Below are positions 1 to 6,513 of a DNA stretch of 64,000 nt, piece by piece (within the stretch, counting starts at the first letter, position 1; each line of letters begins with the position of its first letter). The DNA lies in assembly GCA_050247075.1 (NCBI GenBank), contig JBFWUW010000011.1:60203-124202 (forward strand), read 5' to 3'. The notes beneath the pieces were generated by a model, which made no database searches, was not told the DNA's origin, and worked only from the letters and a program-made list of their open reading frames with translations. A program made the position numbers and the translations under genes. The DNA is from JBFWUW01 sp050247075. Its GTDB lineage: Bacteria > Planctomycetota > Planctomycetia > Pirellulales > JBFWUW01.

Positions 1-253
1 CCCAATGGCTGTGGGACTCAAAGACGACATCGGGATCGTCGGCCAGGGCGAACGGAGCCATCGCCTTGGCGATGACGCTGGCATTGCTCTGGTCGAGCAG
101 GCCACTGTCCCGATTGTGGGTGTAGATGATCGCCCAGCGGTCGGCGTCGGCAACTTCCTTGTCACGAAACCAGACAAACGAATCAAATCGCTGCCAGTTG
201 CCAGCGGCCTTCTGCGCCGCTTCGTCGATGTCGAGTGTGCCGAGCATTTTCAT
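1..253 (-). CDS. Hypothetical protein, N-terminal part (cut by window edge)
   Basis: The reading frame is open from ATG at 253 down to the window edge, so at least 84 residues are visible and the C-terminus is missing. The protein starts MKMLGTLDIDEAAQK and has no family I recognise. A copy of the element's CGTAATGTACCCT motif lies at 288-300, 34 bases upstream and in the same direction, as it does for several other genes of this element. This supports both the start and the gene. Function unknown. Confidence 0.6.
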   Translation of the reverse strand, partial: MKMLGTLDIDEAAQKAAGNWQRFDSFVWFRDKEVADADRWAIIYTHNRDSGLLDQSNASVIAKAMAPFALADDPDVVFESHSHW

Positions 254-287
254 GTTCCCTGCGGTTCGGAGTTGCTTCCGAACTTGC

Positions 288-300
288 AGGGTACATTACG
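288..300 (-). promoter_or_regulatory. Element motif copy 1 (CGTAATGTACCCT)
   Basis: Exact 13-base copy on the minus strand, 34 bases upstream of the gene that starts at 253. It belongs to a set of seven copies found only in the mobile element. The core GTA-ATG-TAC is a short inverted repeat. It could be an operator or a promoter -10 region (TAATGT); the sequence alone does not decide. Confidence 0.6.
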
Positions 301-370
301 ATGTCAGTGTCACTTCTTCGGCAGTGTCAGCTTCACGGCGGCTTCATCGACGGGTGCTGCTCGTGGGGTG

Positions 371-715
371 TTATTCGAGTTCGGGGTCGTGATATTCGGG
401 ATGAATTTCGATGAAAAGGGAGTTGTCACCGTGGTCATCACACCCGACTTGAGCATTGATCGTTTGGTCGTGCCACCCGTCGTCACGGATAAACCACAAT
501 GCGTCGTTTCCATTCGTTTTCACCAATCGCCGAATATCCGCCAAGAACTCGCCAACATTCTGGTAATACAACTCCTCGTGAATGCGCTCGCCGTTATGCA
601 CGCCTTCATGTTTGTAGACTTTGCTTTCAGCGGTCAGCTTACCACCTTTGCGTGTGTGGTATTTGATGAAGTTCCGTAGCATCCGAATCGTAGCCTTGCG
701 TTCGTGTGTTTTCAT
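371..715 (-). CDS. Hypothetical protein (114 aa)
   Basis: The ATG at 715 is preceded by AAAGG about ten bases upstream, which is a better start than the longer open frame reaching 772. The product (MKTHERKATIRMLRNFI...) is basic at the N-terminus and acidic at the C-terminus, with a DDHGDN stretch near residue 95. No signal peptide, membrane segment or known domain is visible. It lies between the terminator-like hairpin at 786-810 and the motif copy at 288-300 and so looks like a separate transcription unit. Function unknown. Confidence 0.55.
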   Translation of the reverse strand: MKTHERKATIRMLRNFIKYHTRKGGKLTAESKVYKHEGVHNGERIHEELYYQNVGEFLADIRRLVKTNGNDALWFIRDDGWHDQTINAQVGCDDHGDNSLFIEIHPEYHDPELE

Positions 716-785
716 CGTTCGTCGCCTTTCAAGTAGAGATTGCAACCAACCACAACCATTGCGGATGGACACTTACGAAGAGGGG

Positions 786-810
786 CAAAAAGGGGGTTGG
801 TTCACCAACC
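786..810 (-). terminator. Rho-independent terminator for the minus-strand operon
   Basis: On the minus strand GGTTGGT-GA-ACCAACC (795-810) is followed by CCC and a TTTTT run. It lies about 110 bases beyond the last gene (923-1237) of the recombinase operon and is correctly oriented to end it. Confidence 0.6.
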
Positions 811-922
811 ATTGCGTTGATTGGTGATTGCCGAAATATGCGGGTTCAGTCGCCCGCTTCCGCCAAAGGGTTACGGCGAAAGAATTGCCCGAAAGAAAAT
901 GAATGGCATTCGACCGCCACGC

Positions 923-1237
923 TCACCTTTTCGGCACCTTCAAGCGGGTGATCGCCTTGATCGACCACAGCGGGATGCGGCTCTCGGTGACGCCAGCCAC
1001 GTCCTGGATAACGACGTAATCGGCACCGATCTCCATGACCTTGTATCCCTGCACAGCCGCCACACCCTCCACGGTGGAGATTTCGTAGCGGCCAGCATCT
1101 TGCTTCAGGGAGACGTGCTGGCCTTCCTTCAGTGCCGACAAGAAGGTGGGCTGTTTTTCGGCTGGGGCATGGGCCGTGACGGTGTATGCGCCGGTGGCGG
1201 CGACGATCAGCAGAAGCACGATGACGATGCGGTTCAT
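923..1237 (-). CDS. Small exported or membrane-anchored protein (104 aa)
   Basis: Start chosen at ATG 1237 because GAAGGGG lies seven bases upstream; the longer frame starts at 1255. Residues 1-24 (MNRIVIVLLLIVAATGAYTV) form a hydrophobic signal peptide or anchor. The rest is a small soluble domain with a QHVSLKQ ... ISTVEGV pattern that suggests a beta-rich fold. It begins 14 bases after the stop of the tyrosine recombinase gene, so it is the last gene of that operon. An exported protein in a recombination operon is unexpected. Function unknown. Confidence 0.7.
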   Translation of the reverse strand: MNRIVIVLLLIVAATGAYTVTAHAPAEKQPTFLSALKEGQHVSLKQDAGRYEISTVEGVAAVQGYKVMEIGADYVVIQDVAGVTESRIPLWSIKAITRLKVPKR

Positions 1238-1251
1238 GGTTGCCCCTTCTC

Positions 1252-2217
1252 TCAATAACTCAACTTGTCCGCAGCCGCCGCCAGATCGTCATGGCTCCGC
1301 TTCGTGTATCGAGCGGTCGTATTCAACGACTCATGGCCGAGGATTTGAGCCAGTCCAACCAGATCGTTCCCCGAATCCTCAAGGAAACGGTGAGCCATCG
1401 AATGGCGCAGCAGATGCGGGTGCAGCTTCACGCCGATCAGGGCAGCGTACTTGCTGCACAAGTTCCGAACGCCTCGGTCAGTCAGCGGCCCACGCTCGCC
1501 GACGAATACCAGATCGCTTTGCACAGGCGGGCGAGTTTCCAGATATGCCTGCATGGCCCGACGAGCCGGTAACGGAAGCGGCACAGACCGCTGCTTGTTT
1601 CCCTTGCCAAGCCGATAGACGACCGTGCCGGTGCGTTCGGTCATCATCAGGTCGCCGAGTTCGAGGGCCACGAGGTCGCCGACCCGACAGCCAGTGAACA
1701 GAAACAGATGAAAGATGGCATTGGCTCGGATGTCGCCACGGAGTTCGACCTCACGGAGCAGCTTGCGCACCTGGGGCCGATCCAGACCCTTCGGGGCGAG
1801 TTGCTGCCGCTTTAATTCCTTCACCTTCTTGGCTGGGTTAGCCTGGGCATGTCCTTCTTCAACAAGCCAGTTGAAGAAGCGCCGCACCGTGACCAGCGCC
1901 CGATTGACGGTGGCGGTCGCCTGCTGTTTGTCACGGCGCAGGTGATCCCGAAAATCGGACACGTCTCGTGTCGTCACCCGACCGATGCGGAACGGCTCCT
2001 GGTTGGCCTGGGCGAACCAGTTGGAGAATTTCCCCAGGTCTTGAGCGAATGCACGGCGGGTGTTCGGACTGAAATCGTTGTCGGCCAGGAAGCGGTCGAT
2101 GAGGGCCGCTTCGCCGTCGCCGGGCGGCATGGGGTCGAAATCATTATCGGTGGGATTTTCCACGGCTTGTTTCCAGGATGTAGACAGGTTGGTTACGGTG
2201 AGTGCTTCGGATTCCAC
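1252..2217 (-). CDS. Tyrosine recombinase, XerC/D type
   Basis: Site-specific recombinase of 321 residues. All catalytic residues are visible: Arg178 in TGCRVGDL, Lys205 in GKGNK, His268 and Arg271 in HPHLLRHS, His295 in ILGHES and the nucleophile Tyr304 in TARYTK. Residues about 36-125 form the SAM-like core-binding domain. The start is GTG, 12 bases after the stop of the upstream HTH gene, so the two are probably translationally linked. Order in the operon is RuvB-like ATPase, HTH protein, recombinase, exported protein. It may resolve element multimers or excise the element. A second, more divergent recombinase at 13883-15349 sits at the chromosomal junction and is the likelier integrase. 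Confidence 0.93.
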   Translation of the reverse strand: MESEALTVTNLSTSWKQAVENPTDNDFDPMPPGDGEAALIDRFLADNDFSPNTRRAFAQDLGKFSNWFAQANQEPFRIGRVTTRDVSDFRDHLRRDKQQATATVNRALVTVRRFFNWLVEEGHAQANPAKKVKELKRQQLAPKGLDRPQVRKLLREVELRGDIRANAIFHLFLFTGCRVGDLVALELGDLMMTERTGTVVYRLGKGNKQRSVPLPLPARRAMQAYLETRPPVQSDLVFVGERGPLTDRGVRNLCSKYAALIGVKLHPHLLRHSMAHRFLEDSGNDLVGLAQILGHESLNTTARYTKRSHDDLAAAADKLSY

Positions 2218-2229
2218 CGATATTGCGAA

Positions 2230-2709
2230 CTATTTCCCCTGCTTATCGGGCGGATTCTGACTGCGAAAGCGTGCGATGAGGGCCGTGAGGACCACGCTGG
2301 AGTCGATGCCGTCTGTCCCTTGAGGGAACTCTTGCTTCACAGCCGCTTCGACCTGGGCGGCGGTAACGGTGATTTTCACCTGGGCCAACAGGTCGATCAG
2401 ATCGGCGTGCTGATTTTCCATCGAAGCCTTGGCCGGTCGGCTCACGACCTTCTTCGTCTGTCCGAAGTCACGGCGGCGAGAGTAAAACAGAATCGGCTTT
2501 CCATCGACGCCGCAATTTCGCCGTCGAGCGTCCAGAATCTGTCGCTGCTTTTCCTCCAGGTAGCAGGGACGGCTTGTCGCCGTGTCCTGGTCGGCGGACG
2601 GAAAGGTTCCCTTCTTCACGAGTTGGTAAAACCTCGCCCGTGACAGCCCGACCATACGGGCCATTTCGGTCACGGAGACCGCAGATTTCGTCACGATGTT
2701 TTCAGACAT
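2230..2709 (-). CDS. Helix-turn-helix DNA-binding protein (159 aa)
   Basis: Residues about 11-38 (SVTEMARMVGLSRARFYQLV) form a winged helix-turn-helix of the excisionase/MerR N-terminal type. The middle region is rich in Arg and Lys (RRRDFGQTKK) and the C-terminal third is helical. It lies between the RuvB-like gene (29 bases upstream) and the recombinase (12 bases downstream). Recombination directionality factors often sit next to recombinases, so a role as RDF or operon regulator is a reasonable inference, not proven. Confidence 0.75.
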   Translation of the reverse strand: MSENIVTKSAVSVTEMARMVGLSRARFYQLVKKGTFPSADQDTATSRPCYLEEKQRQILDARRRNCGVDGKPILFYSRRRDFGQTKKVVSRPAKASMENQHADLIDLLAQVKITVTAAQVEAAVKQEFPQGTDGIDSSVVLTALIARFRSQNPPDKQGK

Positions 2710-2738
2710 TCGACAAGTCCTTGACGCAAAATGGACAA

Positions 2739-3686
2739 TCAGTTTGCAGCGTGTTCCCGGCCTTCAGCACTCAACTGGCGCTTGCCCTGATCGTCTTTGA
2801 CCACGAGGCCCGACCGGATCAGGAATGGCTCCGTGACTTCTGCCACGGTGCGTGAAGGCAGTCCCAGGCGGCTCGCCAGCACGTTCAAACGAGTCGGCCC
2901 TTCGAGCAAAATGCGAAGGTACTGCTGCTCGGTCGGCCCAAGGCCAAGGTGGTCGATGCTTTCGAGAGTGCAGGCACGATCCAGATTTGCGACCGTTACA
3001 ACTTCACCGGCTTCGGCCCGTGCGACCCGATGACCCGCCTGGAGCAACCGCAACGCCAAGCGGGGTGTGCCTCGACTTCGCTTTGCGATCATCGGGAACA
3101 CTTCGGGTTCAACTTCCCAGCCGAGAGCGGCGGCTCGCATCCGAGCGATCTTTGCCAGATCATCGGGTTCGTAAAACTGAAACCGCAGTGTCAGCCGCAT
3201 CCGATCACGGAGCGGCTGAAGCAACTGGTATTCGTCGGTGGTCGCCAGCAACAAGGTAAAATCTTGAAGCGGGATGGCGACCGGCATACTTCCCTTGCGA
3301 CTCCCTTGGAGCAGTACACGCCGTTGATCGAGGGCAAGATACAACGCCGTTTGCAGGCTCCTGTCGAGTTCGTGCGCTTCGTCGATGAATACAACGGCAC
3401 GATCAGTCGCCTGCAACAGTAAGGCGTTCAAATCGGCAACGCCCTTGAGCGACTGGCCGAGGATGTCCAAGAAGTCGGTTCCCATTTCGGCGGCGATAAC
3501 TTGGGCGGTGGTTGTCTTGCCTCCCCCGGCGAAACCTACGAGGGCGGAATGGTCGAATTTGCGGTTGTCCTGCTGGGCGCTGTCGAGGGCGACGAGGATT
3601 TGTTCCTTCACACCGGGCTGGCCGATCAGGTGATTCACCGATGAAGGCCGAGCTTCGTTGATGTCTGTGGGGCGTTCGTCGTTCAT
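2739..3686 (-). CDS. RuvB-like AAA+ ATPase
   Basis: Resembles the Holliday-junction helicase motor RuvB along its length (315 aa). Visible: Walker A GFAGGGKTT (51-59), Walker B VVFIDEAHE (98-106), sensor 1 LLATT (146-150), arginine-finger segment PLRDR (158-162), sensor 2 RSRGTPRLALRLL (203-215) and a C-terminal winged helix (about 245-315, EPFLIRSGLV). Two differences from housekeeping RuvB are the Walker A spacing residues (GFAGGGKT instead of GPPGLGKT) and the absence of any ruvA or ruvC nearby. It heads an operon with an HTH protein and a tyrosine recombinase, behind motif copy 2. It probably acts as a branch-migration or DNA-remodelling motor for the element. A generic AAA+ transposition-type ATPase is the alternative. 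Confidence 0.85.
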   Translation of the reverse strand: MNDERPTDINEARPSSVNHLIGQPGVKEQILVALDSAQQDNRKFDHSALVGFAGGGKTTTAQVIAAEMGTDFLDILGQSLKGVADLNALLLQATDRAVVFIDEAHELDRSLQTALYLALDQRRVLLQGSRKGSMPVAIPLQDFTLLLATTDEYQLLQPLRDRMRLTLRFQFYEPDDLAKIARMRAAALGWEVEPEVFPMIAKRSRGTPRLALRLLQAGHRVARAEAGEVVTVANLDRACTLESIDHLGLGPTEQQYLRILLEGPTRLNVLASRLGLPSRTVAEVTEPFLIRSGLVVKDDQGKRQLSAEGREHAAN

Positions 3687-3733
3687 GGCTGTCTCGGTTC
3701 GGAAAGGTCGCCAACGGATTGACTTTGTTCTTG

Positions 3734-3746
3734 AGGGTACATTACG
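3734..3746 (-). promoter_or_regulatory. Element motif copy 2
   Basis: Exact CGTAATGTACCCT on the minus strand, 47 bases upstream of the RuvB-like gene and directly abutting the stop codon (3747-3749) of the next gene. It is the only candidate control site for the four-gene recombinase operon. Confidence 0.6.
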
Positions 3747-4232
3747 TCACCCAGCAATCGGTGCGACCACGCCGAGCTTCTGAACCCATCGCCGAGCCTT
3801 GTTAATGCTCTCGAACGAAGCGTGGAGTTCGCCGTCACGAATAACATCGACGGTGAGCAGTCTTCCATCTGGCAATTCGACCGGATCGGCCTTCTGCCGA
3901 ATCTCCAACGATCCGTGGTGATACGCCGGGTGCTGATACAAAACCCGACCACCAGCCGCCGTCCTGATGCGAACGACGCAATGATCGAGAATGGCACCAC
4001 CGCCGAGACTGCGGCGATTGGCGATCAACAACGGAACTTTCACCGGCCCCATGCTGCGACCGACGTAGCCATGCGACTCGAACTCTTCGAGCCAGTCTTT
4101 TCCCGTCGCCGTGTCACCCAAGCTGATGTGCAGCCGTGTCCGATTCTGTCGGGCAGATTCCAGAACTCGGATGACTTCTTCGGGGGTTCTGGCGTCGTAG
4201 CTGGTGCCGTTTACTTCTCGATAAGTCTTCAT
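3747..4232 (-). CDS. Hypothetical protein (161 aa)
   Basis: ATG at 4232, MKTYREVNGTSYDARTPEEV. The protein is soluble with mixed alpha/beta character, and a central hydrophobic segment contains PLLIANRRSLGGGAILDHC. I recognise no domain. Motif copy 3 ends only eight bases before the start codon and no Shine-Dalgarno sequence is visible. If the motif is a promoter, the mRNA would have almost no leader. It stands alone between the terminator at 4265-4300 and motif copy 2. Function unknown. Confidence 0.65.
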   Translation of the reverse strand: MKTYREVNGTSYDARTPEEVIRVLESARQNRTRLHISLGDTATGKDWLEEFESHGYVGRSMGPVKVPLLIANRRSLGGGAILDHCVVRIRTAAGGRVLYQHPAYHHGSLEIRQKADPVELPDGRLLTVDVIRDGELHASFESINKARRWVQKLGVVAPIAG

Positions 4233-4240
4233 GCACCGTC

Positions 4241-4253
4241 AGGGTACATTACG
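4241..4253 (-). promoter_or_regulatory. Element motif copy 3
   Basis: Exact CGTAATGTACCCT on the minus strand, eight bases before the ATG at 4232. This very short distance is informative: a binding site here would cover the translation start region, and a -10 element here would give a leaderless or nearly leaderless message. Confidence 0.6.
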
Positions 4254-4264
4254 TTCTCAGGCCC

Positions 4265-4300
4265 AAAGAAAACGAAAGCCGGGGCGTTTCGGCCCCGGCT
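4265..4300 (-). terminator. Rho-independent terminator
   Basis: Nine-base-pair hairpin AGCCGGGGC/GCCCCGGCT (4277-4285 with 4292-4300) followed on the minus strand by a T-rich stretch TTCGTTTTCTTT. It lies seven bases beyond the stop of the gene at 4307-4744 and ends the ardC transcription unit. Confidence 0.7.
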
Positions 4301-4306
4301 CTTGGT

Positions 4307-4744
4307 TCACTCGTCGTCTTTCGGCCCGACGAATCTGCGACCTTTCCCATCTGGATCGTGCCAGATCGGATCAACACCTTCGGGAAGCGCATCGGCCCGC
4401 ACGAACAATCTGGCCGGTGCAGTTTCAAAGAAACAGAAGAGAGCGGCACAAAGCCAGCATTCCATCTTTTCACCGGCAATCGTTCCGGCGTACCAGTTTC
4501 CGCTCGTTGGAACGCCAGGAACTTCGGTTCGCAGCCACTCCAGCACGGCGTCCTGACCGTCGAATGGCTCATCGGAAAACTTCAGGGCAAAGCCACGGTC
4601 GGCGTGCGGAAGTTGCTTGGCTTCGACGACCGCAGAAATCATTTCCGAAGCGCCACGGATGAACGCCTCTTCCTTGAGGCCAGTCGATTCGTCGTCGAAA
4701 ACCCAGATGTCTTCGTAACGGTAGGGGAAGATGGTGATGGGCAT
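4307..4744 (-). CDS. Small conserved protein, DUF6717-like (145 aa)
   Basis: Start placed at ATG 4744 (MPITIFPYRYEDIWVFDD), because this sequence resembles the N-terminus of a family I recall as DUF6717, common in planctomycetes. The longer frame from 4801 adds residues that do not fit. Features include the N-terminal FPYRYEDIWVFDD, a WLRTEVPG segment, GNWYAG, and a Cys-containing ECWLCAALF helix. No catalytic motif is evident. It follows the ardC-like gene by 69 bases and is followed by a terminator, so the two form one unit. Family assignment is from memory and moderate. Confidence 0.65.
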   Translation of the reverse strand: MPITIFPYRYEDIWVFDDESTGLKEEAFIRGASEMISAVVEAKQLPHADRGFALKFSDEPFDGQDAVLEWLRTEVPGVPTSGNWYAGTIAGEKMECWLCAALFCFFETAPARLFVRADALPEGVDPIWHDPDGKGRRFVGPKDDE

Positions 4745-4813
4745 GGCAGATTCCGATTGGGGAAATGTTTCCAGATTCCAGCAAAGAGGCGGAAGCGGCA
4801 TCCGGGGTTCGGT

Positions 4814-5713
4814 TCACGCCGCTTCCACCGTTTCAGTCTCCGAATCGACGGATTCCTGCGGCCTGCTGAACCCAAGGATGTAGTCAGCAGATTTCGATGC
4901 AGCCGCAGCGGCACGAAACAGGAACTTGTGGTCGTTCTGCAAGGCTTCCAGCCAGCTTCCGACGTATGCGGCGTGATTTTCCAGGTTGTTCGAGTCCGGG
5001 ATGTTCAGCGCCGCCACCGTGAAGACCGCCGCCATTTCGGCCCGCAGTTCTCCTTCGGCGTAGCTGCCGCTCCAGTTCAGGCGGTGTTCGCTCCAATGCG
5101 AAAGTTCATGGGCCAAAGTCTCGGCAAACGCCGGGAAAGACTCGAAGCGATCCTCATGTGGCATGTGGATGAAGTCCGCAGGCAGTCGGTAATACGCTGC
5201 ACCGTTGGAACCACCGTACCGAATGTCGGCACCAGTGGCCGCAACCACCCGGTCGAATTCTTCCCGTTGCTCATGCACGAACGCAGGACCAGCGACACGA
5301 TTCAGAAACGGTTCGACCACCGCACCGGAAACTTGTGCGACGTTGAACACAGAAAACGTGCGGAGCAACGGAAAAGATTCCACCTTGTCGTTGCCGTTCG
5401 CATCCTTCACGGTCTTCTTGATCGGCCTGAAGAACACGATCTGCGTGGCCTTCTCACCCTTCTTCACCGAGGCACCCGCCGACTTCCACTGGTTGAAGGT
5501 GGCCCAGAAGTCCACGTCGTATCCCTTCTCCTGGCCCTGGAGCCAAAGGATCGGGACGTTGATGCCGCTGTACCGGCGTTTGGTGAGAAAATTGGTCGGC
5601 GTCCGAGGCCCTTCAACGCCGGTCCACGGCTTCCGCCACGGAATCTTTCCATTCTTCAGGGCGTCGATGATCCGGTTCGTGATGCTCTGGCGAATTTCGG
5701 TTTGCGTCTGCAT
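4814..5713 (-). CDS. ardC: ArdC-like antirestriction protein with zincin domain
   Basis: 299 residues. The N-terminal 125 residues match the ArdC ssDNA-binding domain (IPWRKPW at 24-30, NVPILW, DFWATFNQWKSAGASVKKGEKA). The C-terminal half is a zincin-like metallopeptidase domain with HELSH at 202-206 and a downstream E (ELRAEM) that could be a third ligand. ArdC proteins protect incoming plasmid DNA from host restriction and bind single-stranded DNA during conjugation, so the gene implies that this element enters cells as foreign DNA. AAAGGAA precedes the ATG. It is transcribed divergently from the two small genes at 5840-6249, and motif copies 4 and 5 lie back to back between them. Confidence 0.92.
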   Translation of the reverse strand: MQTQTEIRQSITNRIIDALKNGKIPWRKPWTGVEGPRTPTNFLTKRRYSGINVPILWLQGQEKGYDVDFWATFNQWKSAGASVKKGEKATQIVFFRPIKKTVKDANGNDKVESFPLLRTFSVFNVAQVSGAVVEPFLNRVAGPAFVHEQREEFDRVVAATGADIRYGGSNGAAYYRLPADFIHMPHEDRFESFPAFAETLAHELSHWSEHRLNWSGSYAEGELRAEMAAVFTVAALNIPDSNNLENHAAYVGSWLEALQNDHKFLFRAAAAASKSADYILGFSRPQESVDSETETVEAA

Positions 5714-5745
5714 GGTTGTTCCTTTGTGTTGGGGGACAACCAGTG

Positions 5746-5757
5746 GGGGTACATTAC
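5746..5757 (-). promoter_or_regulatory. Element motif copy 4 (GTAATGTACCCC)
   Basis: Minus-strand copy with one change at the last base, 32 bases upstream of the ardC-like start. It is paired back to back with copy 5 (49 bases between), forming a divergent control region. Confidence 0.6.
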
Positions 5758-5806
5758 TTCCAGATGCAGATCGCAGCTTTTGAACGGCTCCTGGATGATG
5801 AAGGGA

Positions 5807-5819
5807 CGTAATGTACCCT
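5807..5819 (+). promoter_or_regulatory. Element motif copy 5
   Basis: Exact CGTAATGTACCCT on the plus strand, 20 bases upstream of the ATG at 5840. It is the strongest evidence that the very small gene at 5840 is real. Confidence 0.6.
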
Positions 5820-5839
5820 GGTGACGAAACGAGCCGTCC

Positions 5840-5998
5840 ATGCGATACCGAGTCCGCAAGAATTCACTGATCGAAGACCTGTACCTGGGCCGAGACGGTC
5901 AGTGGACCGATTGGAAGAATGCGGCGACGTTTGCTTCGCAGGATGCCGCCGAGGCGTTCGCCAGGAAGTGCGGCATCACCGTGTGCGGGATTTTTTGA
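5840..5998 (+). CDS. Very small protein (52 aa), first gene of a coupled pair
   Basis: ATG at 5840, 20 bases after motif copy 5, encodes MRYRVRKNSLIEDLYLGRDG and ends at TGA 5996-5998. The TGA overlaps the ATG of the next gene (TGATG), the usual sign of translational coupling. The protein is basic at its N-terminus with three aromatic residues near WTDWKNAATF. No family recognised. The tight arrangement with motif and downstream gene makes a real gene likely despite its size. Confidence 0.6.
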   Translation: MRYRVRKNSLIEDLYLGRDGQWTDWKNAATFASQDAAEAFARKCGITVCGIF

Positions 5999-6249
5999 TG
6001 AGGATTGCCGTGGCCCAGGGCGTTATTACTGCCTCAGCTTTTCGCAAGGCTCAGGAAGCGGGTCCAGATGGACTCGCCAAGTTCGTCATTCGACTCAATG
6101 AGGCATTACTAACGCCTTTGGAGATCGAGGCGCTGAACGACCTGGGAATGACCGAATACTTACCGTTCTTCATGCAGGCGATGATCTTGATACCAGCCTG
6201 CCGATTGCTCGATGTGGCCGAACTGCCGAGCGTGTTGCAGGTGGTTTAA
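5998..6249 (+). CDS. Small hypothetical protein (83 aa)
   Basis: ATG at 5998 overlaps the previous stop codon by one base (TGATG). I chose this start over the longer open frame from 5821 because of the coupling. The product MRIAVAQGVITASAFRK... is mostly helical, with a hydrophobic C-terminal part (FFMQAMILIPACRLL) too short and polar to be a clear membrane anchor. Function unknown; probably works with the 52-residue protein. Confidence 0.55.
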   Translation: MRIAVAQGVITASAFRKAQEAGPDGLAKFVIRLNEALLTPLEIEALNDLGMTEYLPFFMQAMILIPACRLLDVAELPSVLQVV

Positions 6250-6513
6250 TAGTGGTAATAGCCGAGTCCCCAGGCAGGTGCCGCAAGCCGTTGCTGGGTT
6301 ACAAAAGGCTGCCTGGATGGTCGATGCGGGGAGACGGCTTCACAAGAGAAACGGCCACACCCCGTCCATTACCATTTTCGGACAAGGCCCAGCACTAGAC
6401 AGCAACTTGGTGCATTTACAAGACTTGGGGTGCGCTCAGTGAATACCGTAAGCGGACCATCTCAATTGTGGATACTCGCTTAATAGGCTGTATTGCGGTT
6501 ATCAGCGTCCTGC

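Noticed and set aside
4358..5824. 488-residue plus-strand frame
   Set aside because: It lies antisense to the DUF6717-like and ArdC genes, has no family pattern and no ribosome site. The opposite strand encodes recognised proteins.
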